A DNA stretch of 64,000 nucleotides from Ramlibacter sp. WS9 (GTDB taxonomy: Bacteria > Pseudomonadota > Gammaproteobacteria > Burkholderiales > Burkholderiaceae_C): positions 1-64,000 of the forward strand of contig NZ_RKMB01000020.1 in the NCBI RefSeq assembly GCF_003797765.1. Reading direction: 5' to 3'. Below the pieces are notes generated by a model. It saw only the letters and a list, made by a program, of their open reading frames with translations, had not been told where the DNA came from and did not search any database. This document shows, in pieces, positions 56,502 to 63,967 of this stretch (its first letter is position 1; every line of letters begins with the position of its first letter). The position numbers and the translations under genes are program-made.

Positions 56502-56518
56502 GCCGAACCAATCCCCCC

Positions 56519-56661
56519 GCGGGTGCGATTGCAAGGGCGGGTAAGCTGGGCGTCGCGACTGTGTGCGAATCGCGCGCCCGCAAGCTGGACCAACTGCTTG
56601 CCGCCATACCCTCATGACACCTCCTGCCGCTACGCAAACCTGCCCCTGCGGCCCCTCGGCC
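56519..56661 (+). pseudogene. Remnant of a second RT 3' end plus YchJ 5' start
   Basis: Bases 56519-56617 resemble the last about 33 codons of the reverse transcriptase downstream (RVSWAS, then after a 1-nt deletion VCESRARKLDQLLAAI) and end with the same ATGA overlap. The next about 47 bases resemble the YchJ start (MTPPAATQTCPCG). By eye there are about 18 differences over some 130 aligned bases. Similarity stops at about 56661, just before the retron ncRNA region. It begins right after the RTX terminator. Confidence 0.85.
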
Positions 56662-56672
56662 GGCGGTGAACG

Positions 56673-56678
56673 CATAAT
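56673..56678 (+). promoter_or_regulatory. Possible -10 box of the retron ncRNA
   Basis: CATAAT lies about 7 nt before GGCCCC (56685), the proposed ncRNA 5' end. No good -35 is seen 17 nt upstream, so promoter strength is uncertain. Confidence 0.35.
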
Positions 56679-56684
56679 CCAGCC

Positions 56685-56842
56685 GGCCCCGGCGCTTCAA
56701 GCATCATCGAGGGTGAAAGACCTTCGGGCCGTGGGGCATCCCCACGGCATCTCTTGAAGTTGGCATTACGGCGCGTGATGCGCACTGCGCGAAAACGCAG
56801 GAGTCATCACGCCTGACCCGCTGGTTGGAGTGCTTGGGGCCC
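56685..56842 (+). ncRNA. Probable retron msr-msd RNA
   Basis: The region between the remnant and the RT gene folds as expected for a retron transcript. Ends pair: GGCCCC (56685-56690) with GGGGCC (56836-56841), or alternatively GCTTCAAGCA (56694-56703) with TGCTTGGGGC (56831-56840), acting as a1/a2. An msr-like hairpin has a perfect 9-bp stem, GCCGTGGGG-CAT-CCCCACGGC (56728-56748). An msd-like long hairpin pairs CGTGATG (56774-56780) with CATCACG (56805-56811), topped by CTGCG-CGAAAA-CGCAG (56785-56800). The a2 arm overlaps the RT start region. Exact ends and the branching G are not determined. Confidence 0.7.
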
Positions 56843-56848
56843 CTATCG

Positions 56849-58201
56849 ATGACACACAGCTACCGCCACTGGATCGCCACCGGCTTGGCGCACGCCTTGA
56901 TGGCGGACGCCGACCAGCCGGGCGGTCAGTCGGCGCAGGCGCTGCAGGCCCGGGCGCAGCAATGCATGGGCACTCGCGGTACCTGGCTCAAGCCACTGGC
57001 CGAGGCCGTCGCCCGTGAATTCGCCCGCAACCCGCGGCACCACACTGTCGCGACCCTGGCTGACCACATCTTCGAGTTGCCGCAGTTCGATGCGGCATTC
57101 GCCCCTGGTCAACCTCGGCCCCGCGTGCGACGGCTGCTTCTCCGGACGGCTCGCATGGCCGCGCCGCCATTCGAGCTGGCCGGGCTGGAGCTGCCTTCGC
57201 TGCCCACGCTGACCGATCTGGCGGCCTGGCTGGACGTCTCTCTCGAGCGCTTGCAATGGCTGATCGCACCGTCGCAGAATTTTCGTGAGACCGAGCCAGC
57301 GCCGGGCCGCGCCAACGTCCCGCCAGGCCTGCACTACCATGCTTTGCTCAAACCCAAACGATCCGATGGCCTGCGGCTGATCGAGATTCCCAAACCCGAC
57401 CTCAAGCGTGTCCAGCGCCGCCTGTTGTCCGGCTTGCTGGATCGCATCCCGGTTCATGAGTGTGTTCACGGCTTTTCCAAGGGACGCAGCGTGCTTACCC
57501 ATGCGGCTGAACATACCGGGCAAGCCGTAGTGATCTGTCATGACCTGCGAGATTTTTTCAACAGCATAGGCATCGCTCGTATCCGCGCCCTGTGGCGGAC
57601 GCTGGGCTACCCCGAGGGGGTGTCGGCCGCACTGGCGGCCCTGTGCACGGCACGTACACCCCGGGCCGTGCGCGAGCGGCTGCTGGAATGCGGCAGCATC
57701 GACCGCCGCGGCGCTGCCCGGCTCGCATCGCCGCACTTGCCCCAGGGCGCGCCCACCTCGCCGGCCCTGGCCAATCTTTGTGGCTTCGCACTTGACCTGC
57801 GCCTGGACGGCCTCGCGTGGCGCTTTGGCGCGCGTTACAGCCGCTATGCCGACGACTTGGCATTTTCCGGCCCGGCGGACTTGATGCCTCGACGCCGCAA
57901 CCTGCAGGCCTGGGTGCAAGCCATCGCGCACGCCGAAGGCTTTGCTTTGCACCCCGACAAGACGCGCGCCATGCCGTCGCACCGCCGCCAGCGGCTCACA
58001 GGGGTGGTCGTGAACGAGCGGCCCAATCTCGAGCGCTGTGCCTACGATCGCCTGCGGGCGCAGTTGCATGCCTTGGCCGCCCTCGGCTGCGACGAGGCAA
58101 CGCGTATGCGGCTGCAAGGTCAGGTAAGCTGGGCGTCGCAGCTGGTGTGCGGATCACGCGCGCGCAAGCTGGACCGACTGCTCGCGGCTATATCCTCATG
58201 A
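56849..58201 (+). CDS. Retron-type reverse transcriptase with N-terminal extension
   Basis: The 450-residue protein has the RT core: IEIPKPDLKRVQRRL (about 179-192), motif A HDLRDFFNSI (D232), LPQGAPTSP (297-305), catalytic YADD (333-336), HPDKTR, and LTGVVVN (383-389), the retron VTG-type motif. About 160 residues precede the core, including a helical domain with no match that I know; myxobacterial retron RTs also have long N-terminal extensions. No maturase or HNH domain follows, which argues against a group II intron. The ATG at 56849 is preferred; an in-frame TTG at 56825 would overlap the ncRNA. The stop overlaps the ychJ start (ATGA). Confidence 0.88.
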   Translation: MTHSYRHWIATGLAHALMADADQPGGQSAQALQARAQQCMGTRGTWLKPLAEAVAREFARNPRHHTVATLADHIFELPQFDAAFAPGQPRPRVRRLLLRTARMAAPPFELAGLELPSLPTLTDLAAWLDVSLERLQWLIAPSQNFRETEPAPGRANVPPGLHYHALLKPKRSDGLRLIEIPKPDLKRVQRRLLSGLLDRIPVHECVHGFSKGRSVLTHAAEHTGQAVVICHDLRDFFNSIGIARIRALWRTLGYPEGVSAALAALCTARTPRAVRERLLECGSIDRRGAARLASPHLPQGAPTSPALANLCGFALDLRLDGLAWRFGARYSRYADDLAFSGPADLMPRRRNLQAWVQAIAHAEGFALHPDKTRAMPSHRRQRLTGVVVNERPNLERCAYDRLRAQLHALAALGCDEATRMRLQGQVSWASQLVCGSRARKLDRLLAAISS

Positions 58202-58246
58202 CAACTCCTGCCCCTACGCAACCCTGCCCTTGCGGCCGCCTCGGCC
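58115..58246 (+). repeat. Intact right-hand copy of the RT-YchJ junction repeat
   Basis: This stretch, spanning the RT end and YchJ start, is repeated in diverged form at 56519-56661, in the same orientation. The two copies flank the ncRNA and RT gene. Confidence 0.85.
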
Positions 58247-58620
58247 CCAACAAGAAGCCGCTGACGCTGGCCCAATGTTGCGGCCGCTATGTCGGTCATC
58301 TGGACGACACGCCCGCGCCGGACGCGGAGGCGCTGATGCGGTCCCGCTACACGGCCCATGTGCTGTGTGACGCGCGCTACATCGTGGACACATGGTACAT
58401 CGCCACGCGTCCTTCCGCCAGCCCGGAATTCGAGCTCGAACCCGGTACGAAATGGCTGGCCCTGGAAGTGCGCGATCATCGGGTCATTGATGCAGACCAT
58501 GCCGAAGTCGAATTCGTCGCCCGTTACCGTGTCGCTGGCCGTGGCGTTCGGCTGCACGAGCGCAGTCGCTTCGTGCGCGAGGACGGGCGCTGGTATTACG
58601 TGGACGGGGACACCCGCTAG
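58198..58620 (+). CDS. ychJ: YchJ-family SEC-C metal-binding protein
   Basis: The 140-residue protein has an N-terminal zinc-type CPCG...QCCGRYV (SEC-C-like) motif, then an NTF2-like domain with ALMRSRYTAHVLCDARYIVDTWY and RSRFVREDGRWYYVDG. The length is near E. coli YchJ (152). The function of the family is unknown. Its ATG overlaps the RT stop, so translation is coupled. The remnant upstream shows the same junction, so ychJ may be a long-standing partner of the retron or the locus where it sits. Confidence 0.88.
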   Translation: MTTPAPTQPCPCGRLGPNKKPLTLAQCCGRYVGHLDDTPAPDAEALMRSRYTAHVLCDARYIVDTWYIATRPSASPEFELEPGTKWLALEVRDHRVIDADHAEVEFVARYRVAGRGVRLHERSRFVREDGRWYYVDGDTR

Positions 58621-58656
58621 GAGAACGGTATCGCCCGGCGCGCATTGAGCACACGG

Positions 58657-59493
58657 ATGCGCTGGCGTCTGGCAGTCCTGGCGCTGCTGGCGATGGGCCT
58701 CGTCTGGTCGGTGGGCATCGAGCCGCGCTGGGTCGCGCAGCGCCACCTGCAGCACACAGTCGCGTCGTGGCAGGGGCCGCCGGGACTCAAGGTGGCCGTG
58801 GCGTCGGATTGGCACTTCACCCGGCGCCCCTTCTGGCGTGTGATGACCGCGGAGCGGGCCCGCGGCATCGTCGCCGAGATCAACGCCGCAAAGCCCGACG
58901 TGGTGCTGCTGCCGGGCGATCTGATCGCCAGCCAGAACGACGACCCGGACATCGCGAAGCCGGAAGACGAGATCGCCACGGTGCTCGGCGAACTGCGCGC
59001 GCCGTTGGGCGTTTATGCCGTCCTGGGCAACCACGACTGGTGGCACGACGCCCCGGCCATCGCGGCAGCGCTGCGCAAGAAGGGTATCGCGGTGCTGGAG
59101 AACGATGCCGTGCCGCTAGAGGGAACATCGCTCTGGGTGGTGGGCATCGGCGACGACTACACCGGTCATTCGCAGCCAAGGAAGGCCATCGCCAAATTGC
59201 CGGCCGATGCCCAGGCGCTGGTGTTGATGCACGACCCAGCCAGCCTGCTGGAACTGCCGGCGATCACGGGCCTGGCCGTCGCCGGCCACACCCACGGCGG
59301 CCAGGTGTCGATCCCGTTTTACGGTGCGTTGGCACTGCCCACGGCCGCGCCGCGGCAATGGGCCCACGGCTGGATCGATCACGGCCCCAACCGGATGTAC
59401 GTTACCAGCGGACTGGGAGTGAGCATCTTCCCCGTGCGCTTCAACATGCGGCCCGAATGGGCCCTGATCACCATCAACGGAGGAACGAAGTAA
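58657..59493 (+). CDS. Metallophosphoesterase (YaeI-like), membrane-anchored
   Basis: The 278-residue protein has an N-terminal hydrophobic segment (about 5-20) and the calcineurin-like motifs SDWH, LPGDLI, LGNHDWW, VLMHDP and GHTHGGQ. It belongs to the YaeI/LpxH-like phosphodiesterases that act on membrane or nucleotide substrates. It follows ychJ by 36 nt and precedes the HAD gene directly (stop TAA then GTG). A TTG at 58645 is an alternative start. Confidence 0.87.
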   Translation: MRWRLAVLALLAMGLVWSVGIEPRWVAQRHLQHTVASWQGPPGLKVAVASDWHFTRRPFWRVMTAERARGIVAEINAAKPDVVLLPGDLIASQNDDPDIAKPEDEIATVLGELRAPLGVYAVLGNHDWWHDAPAIAAALRKKGIAVLENDAVPLEGTSLWVVGIGDDYTGHSQPRKAIAKLPADAQALVLMHDPASLLELPAITGLAVAGHTHGGQVSIPFYGALALPTAAPRQWAHGWIDHGPNRMYVTSGLGVSIFPVRFNMRPEWALITINGGTK

Positions 59494-60159
59494 GTGGCGA
59501 AATTCGAAGCGGTACTGTTCGACTGCGACGGCGTGCTGGTCGACAGCGAGTCCATCACCAACGGCGTCTTGCGCGAGATGCTGGAGGACCTGGGCTGGAA
59601 ACTCACATCCGAGGAGTGCATGCGCATCTTCATCGGCAAGGCCATCAAGGACGAGCGCGCGCAGATCGAAGCGCACACCGGCCGGCCGCTGGCCGACGAA
59701 TGGCTCGCCAGCTTTCGCGAGCGTCGCAATGAACAGCTGCTGCTCCGTGTGGAGGCGGTTCGCGGTGCTGTCGAAGTTGTGAGGCAGATCCATGAGCGTT
59801 TCGATGGCCGCATCGCCTGCGCTTCGGGCGCCGACCGCGCAAAGGTCGAACTGCAATTGGAAAAGTGCGGCCTCATGCCGTTTTTTCGCGGCCGTGTCTT
59901 CAGCGGCCACGAGCTGCCTCGGTCCAAACCGGCGCCCGATGTGTACCTTGCGGCGGCGGCCGCGCTCGGGGTGAACCCGACGCATTGCGCCGTAATCGAG
60001 GACACGTCCATCGGCGCGACCGCTGGTGTGGCCGCCGGCGCGACGGTCTTCGGCTACAGCCCGCCCGAAGCGGGCCACGACACGCCGGCGGCGCTGCGCG
60101 CTGTCGGCGTCGCGGCTGTGTTTACCGACATGGTGGAGTTGCCTGGGTTGCTGGGCTAG
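59494..60159 (+). CDS. HAD-family phosphatase/phosphomutase-like protein
   Basis: The 221-residue protein has FDCDGVLVDSE (nucleophile Asp, motif I), an alpha-helical cap, CASGADRAKVE (motif II), and RSKPAPDVYLAAAAALG with VIEDTSIG (motifs III/IV), like beta-phosphoglucomutase and GPH-type phosphatases. The start is GTG with GGAGG about 10 nt before it, placed in the end of the metallophosphoesterase gene, so the two are co-translated. The substrate is unknown. Confidence 0.87.
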   Translation: MAKFEAVLFDCDGVLVDSESITNGVLREMLEDLGWKLTSEECMRIFIGKAIKDERAQIEAHTGRPLADEWLASFRERRNEQLLLRVEAVRGAVEVVRQIHERFDGRIACASGADRAKVELQLEKCGLMPFFRGRVFSGHELPRSKPAPDVYLAAAAALGVNPTHCAVIEDTSIGATAGVAAGATVFGYSPPEAGHDTPAALRAVGVAAVFTDMVELPGLLG

Positions 60160-60254
60160 TCGCATCGTCGCGCGAGCGAACGACTGTCTCCCCCAATCGG
60201 AGGATGTGGGCGGGGCGCGCAATTGCTAGATTCGCGAACCTCCAGGGAGACGTC

Positions 60255-62897
60255 ATGCTCACACTCGCGCACCTCACGCAAATCATGCGGCACGCATCGC
60301 ATGCCAAGCTCGACAGGTTCCTGCCGCACCTCAACGAAGCCATGAGCGCGTTCGACATCACCGGGCGAATGCGGGTGGCGGCGTTCATCGCGCAGCTGGC
60401 GCACGAGTCCGGCGAGTTCCAGTTCATGGAAGAGATCTGGGGGCCGACCGAGGCGCAGAAGCGGTACGAGCCCGTGACCCCCCTGTCCAAGAGGCTGGGC
60501 AACACCCAGCCGGGCGACGGCAAACGCTTCAAGGGCCGAGGGCCGATCCAGATCACCGGCCGCGACAACTACCAGCGCTACGGCGCGCTGATGGGGCTGG
60601 ACCTGGTGAGCAAGCCCGAGTTGGCCGCCACGCCCGAAGTCGGTTTCACGACGGCGGCCCTCTTCTGGCAGAAGAATGGTTTGAACGCGCTCGCCGACGC
60701 CGGCGACTTCCGCGGCATCACGCAGCGCATCAACGGTGGCCAGAACGGCGCGGCAGACCGTGAAGCGTTCTACAAGCGCGCGCTGGACGTGCTGAAGGAT
60801 GCGTTCCCCGCCGGCGCATCGGCTGCGGCCGCGCGGCGCAAGGCACAGCCCGCCGAAGACTTTACGCGCGGCGTCGAGGTCGTGCGCATCGATACCCCGC
60901 CGCCCACCAAGCCCGCGGCCAAGGGCCGGAAGGGCGCCGCCGCCAAGGACAAGGCCGAAGGCCCCATCCTCAATGCCCGGCCCGACACCCTGGACTTCCG
61001 CGACGCGATGTACGTGCCGACGCTGGTGGAGGTGCCCACGCACATTCCCCTGGGCAACTACCTCGACCACGACGTGCCCATCCTCGACCAGGGCACCGAA
61101 GGCGCGTGCACCGGCTTCGGCCTGGCGACCGTGGCGAACTACCTGCTGCGCCGCCGGCGCGTGATCCCCGACGCGGCGCCCGTCAGCCCGCGCATGCTGT
61201 ACGACCTGGCGCGTCGCTACGACGAGTGGCCGGGCGAAGACTATTCCGGCTCCAGCGCTCGCGGCGCGATGAAGGGCTGGCACAAGCACGGCGTCTGCGC
61301 CGAGACGCTCTATCCGGTCAAGCCGCGTCGCGACGACGCGCGCGGCCTGACGGATGCGCGAACCTCCGAAGCCCGGCGCCGCCCGCTGGGCGCGTACTTC
61401 CGCGTGAACCATCGCGATGTCGTGGCGATGCATTCGGCGCTGGCCGAGGTGGGCATCCTCTACGCCACCAGTGTGGTGCACGCAGGCTGGCGCTCGGTGG
61501 GGCCGGACGGCATCGTCGCGTTCCCCGCACCGGATCTCGGCGGCCACGCGTTCGCCATCGTGGCCTATGACGAAGAAGGCTTCTGGATCCAGAACTCCTG
61601 GGGCCCGGGCTGGGGCCGGGGCGGTTTCGCCCGCATCTGCTACGACGACTGGCTGAAGAACGGCACCGACGTGTGGGTTGCCCGGCTGGGCGCGCCGGTG
61701 ACGTTGCGCACGCTGGAATCGACCGCCACGGCGCATGCCACCACGTCCGGCCAGACGGCCGCCTATTCGTTCGCCGACCTGCGCCCGCACGTGATCAGCG
61801 TCGGCAACAACGGCATGCTCAAGCCGGGCGGCGACTACGGCGTCACGCCCGACAGCCTGCGCCATATCTTCGAGGAAGATATTCCCCGCGTCACGCGGGG
61901 CTGGAAGAAGCTGCGCATCCTGCTGTACGCGCACGGTGGCCTGGTGGGCCAGCAGGCGGCGGTGCAGCGGCTCGCCGAGTACCGGCCCGCGCTGTTGGAG
62001 GCGCAGGTCTATCCGCTGGCGTTCATCTGGAACAGCGACTACTGGACAACGATCACCAACATCCTGCAGGACGCCGTGCGCCGGCGCCGGCCCGAGGGCG
62101 TGCTCGACGCGGCCAAGGACTTCATGCTGGACCGCCTGGACGACGCGCTGGAACCGCTTGCCCGCAGCCTGACGGGCAAGTCGGCCTGGAGCGAGATGAA
62201 AGAGAACGCGCTGGCCGCCAGCAACAAAGGCGGCGCTGCGCAACTGGTGGCGGATCTGCTGGCAGAGCTGGACCACGACAATGTGGAAATCCACGTCGTG
62301 GGTCACAGCGCGGGTTCCATCCTGCACGCGCCTCTTATCAAGCTGCTGACCGCCGGCAAGCGCAAGATCGAGAGCTGCACGCTCTGGGCGCCCGCGTGCA
62401 CAGTCGACCTGTTCAAGCAGAACTACCTGCCGGCCATCCAGTCGGGGAAGATCGGCCGCTTCGCGCTGTACATGCTCAACGACGAGACGGAGCAGGCCGA
62501 CAACTGCGCGAAGATCTACAACAAGTCGCTGCTGTACCTGGTGTCGAACGCCTTTGAAGACAAGGCCCGCATCCCGGGTTTCCGGGATGGTGTGGCGATC
62601 CTCGGCATGCAGAAGTTCCTGGACGCCGACATCCGCGCGCTGTTCAAGACGGCGCGCCACCGGCTGGTACTCGCGCCCAACCAGCAGCCGGTGGATTCGG
62701 GCATGGCCTCCGAGGCGCGCCACCACGGCGATTTCGACGACGACCCGCACACGGTAGCCTCGACGTTCGCATACATCCTGGGCGTCGCCGCGAAGGATGC
62801 AGAACCGTCAGTCATTCAGTTCCGCAGCAGCGGCAGTTCATTGCGCGAAAAGCGAATGGGGATGGATGCCAGGACGGCTGTGGACGGTGGTCGCTAG
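60255..62897 (+). CDS. Three-domain GH19 / papain-like peptidase / alpha-beta hydrolase protein
   Basis: The 880-residue protein joins three enzyme-like domains. Residues 1-185 form a GH19 chitinase/endolysin domain (AHESGEFQFMEE with likely catalytic E51 and E60, GRGPIQITGRDNY, NGG). Residues 190-240 are a Lys/Ala/Pro linker. Residues 255-480 form a C1-type cysteine peptidase (DQGTEGACTGFG with C285, GGHAFAIVAYDE with H431, NSWGPGWG with N447). Residues 500-850 form an alpha/beta hydrolase (YAHGG near 559, VVGHSAGS with S685). There is no signal peptide or membrane helix. GGGAG lies 6 nt before the ATG. The combination could attack peptidoglycan, protein and lipid; the role is not known. Confidence 0.85.
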   Translation: MLTLAHLTQIMRHASHAKLDRFLPHLNEAMSAFDITGRMRVAAFIAQLAHESGEFQFMEEIWGPTEAQKRYEPVTPLSKRLGNTQPGDGKRFKGRGPIQITGRDNYQRYGALMGLDLVSKPELAATPEVGFTTAALFWQKNGLNALADAGDFRGITQRINGGQNGAADREAFYKRALDVLKDAFPAGASAAAARRKAQPAEDFTRGVEVVRIDTPPPTKPAAKGRKGAAAKDKAEGPILNARPDTLDFRDAMYVPTLVEVPTHIPLGNYLDHDVPILDQGTEGACTGFGLATVANYLLRRRRVIPDAAPVSPRMLYDLARRYDEWPGEDYSGSSARGAMKGWHKHGVCAETLYPVKPRRDDARGLTDARTSEARRRPLGAYFRVNHRDVVAMHSALAEVGILYATSVVHAGWRSVGPDGIVAFPAPDLGGHAFAIVAYDEEGFWIQNSWGPGWGRGGFARICYDDWLKNGTDVWVARLGAPVTLRTLESTATAHATTSGQTAAYSFADLRPHVISVGNNGMLKPGGDYGVTPDSLRHIFEEDIPRVTRGWKKLRILLYAHGGLVGQQAAVQRLAEYRPALLEAQVYPLAFIWNSDYWTTITNILQDAVRRRRPEGVLDAAKDFMLDRLDDALEPLARSLTGKSAWSEMKENALAASNKGGAAQLVADLLAELDHDNVEIHVVGHSAGSILHAPLIKLLTAGKRKIESCTLWAPACTVDLFKQNYLPAIQSGKIGRFALYMLNDETEQADNCAKIYNKSLLYLVSNAFEDKARIPGFRDGVAILGMQKFLDADIRALFKTARHRLVLAPNQQPVDSGMASEARHHGDFDDDPHTVASTFAYILGVAAKDAEPSVIQFRSSGSSLREKRMGMDARTAVDGGR

Positions 62898-62946
62898 GGG
62901 CGGAAGCTCGTCATCCTCGCTTGGTCCGGGATCTATGGCGCTCTGA

Positions 62947-63050
62947 GACCTCGCGGCAACACCGTGCACGGCCGCGCCGCAGCCCGCCCACGCACAGCTT
63001 TGCCGCGAGGTCTATGAGCGACCCTTGCCGCGAGGTCCATGAGCGAAACC
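62947..63050. repeat. Inverted and tandem repeat after the three-domain gene
   Basis: GACCTCGCGGCAA (62947-62959) pairs with TTGCCGCGAGGTC at 63000-63012, and again with the second copy at 63025-63037. The second and third are part of a 25-nt tandem unit with minor changes. The 179-nt gap 62898-63076 has no gene and lies between convergent genes, so this may terminate transcription, although no T tract follows. Confidence 0.55.
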
Positions 63051-63076
63051 CACGACGTGCAAGCACTAAACCAAAC

Positions 63077-63850
63077 TCATTGCTCCGCGAAAGCCCGCTC
63101 GATCACAAAGTCCCCGGGCCTGGACGTATTTCCTTCGGCGAAGCCCAGCCCTTCCAGCATGTGCTTCAGGTCCTTCAGCATGCCTGGGCTGCCGCAGATC
63201 ATCACGCGGTCTTCGGCCTGATTCAGTGGCGGGATGCCGAGGTCTTCGAACATCTTGCCGGTCTGCATCAGGTCGGTGACGCGGCCCATGTTGCGGTAGG
63301 CCTCGCGGGTGACGGTGGGGTAGTAGCTCAGCTGGCTGCGCACCATGTCGCCGAGGATTTCGTGGGCCGGCAGGTGTTCGACCAGCAAGTCGTGATAGGC
63401 CAGCTCGTCCTTCTGCCGCACGCCGTGCACCAGGATGATCTGCTCGAATTTCTCGTACGTTTCCGGGTCGTGCACGATGCTCATGAAGGGCGCGAGGCCC
63501 GTGCCCGTGGACAGCAGGAACAGGCGCTTGCCCGGCAGCAAGTAGTCGATCAGCAGCGTGCCGGTGGGCTTGCGCCCGACGATGATTTTGTCGCCCACCT
63601 GGATGTGCTGCAGGCGCGAAGTGAGGGGACCGTCCGGCACCTTGATGCTCAGGAACTCCAGGTGCTCTTCGTAATTGGCGCTGACGATGCTATACGCCCG
63701 TAGCAGCGGCTTCTCGTTCACGCGCAGGCCGATCATCGTGAAGTGGCCGTTGGAAAAGCGCAGCGAAGGGTCGCGCGTGGTCTTGAATGTGAACAGTTTG
63801 TCCGTCCAATGGTGGATGGACAGGACGGTTTCTTCGTTGAAGGCGCTCAT
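63077..63850 (-). CDS. fpr: Ferredoxin--NADP reductase
   Basis: The 257-residue FAD enzyme exchanges electrons between NADPH and ferredoxin/flavodoxin. It has LRAYSI (FAD-binding RxYS), GTGLAPFMS (NADP-binding) and EDRVMICGSPGML, and ends FVIERAFAEQ, as in E. coli-type Fpr (248 residues). The gene is monocistronic, convergent with the three-domain gene. Confidence 0.95.
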   Translation of the reverse strand: MSAFNEETVLSIHHWTDKLFTFKTTRDPSLRFSNGHFTMIGLRVNEKPLLRAYSIVSANYEEHLEFLSIKVPDGPLTSRLQHIQVGDKIIVGRKPTGTLLIDYLLPGKRLFLLSTGTGLAPFMSIVHDPETYEKFEQIILVHGVRQKDELAYHDLLVEHLPAHEILGDMVRSQLSYYPTVTREAYRNMGRVTDLMQTGKMFEDLGIPPLNQAEDRVMICGSPGMLKDLKHMLEGLGFAEGNTSRPGDFVIERAFAEQ

Positions 63851-63967
63851 GGGATGGTCCGCGATGCGGAAGTCGGAAGTGGCAAGGTCAATGGTATTCA
63901 GGCACGGGGCCTGGGCGCGGCACCGGGGCGACAGCCCCTGCCCGCTCTACGGAATTGTGCCAGGGGT

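Noticed and set aside
56614-56757. Small ORF running from the YchJ remnant into the ncRNA region
   Set aside because: Its first residues are YchJ-like but the rest is translated retron ncRNA; it is a chimera of a remnant, not a gene.
56849-58201. Group II intron reverse transcriptase
   Set aside because: There is no maturase, DNA-binding or HNH domain after the RT core, the LTG motif and upstream ncRNA fit retrons, and no intron domain V/VI structure is seen downstream.
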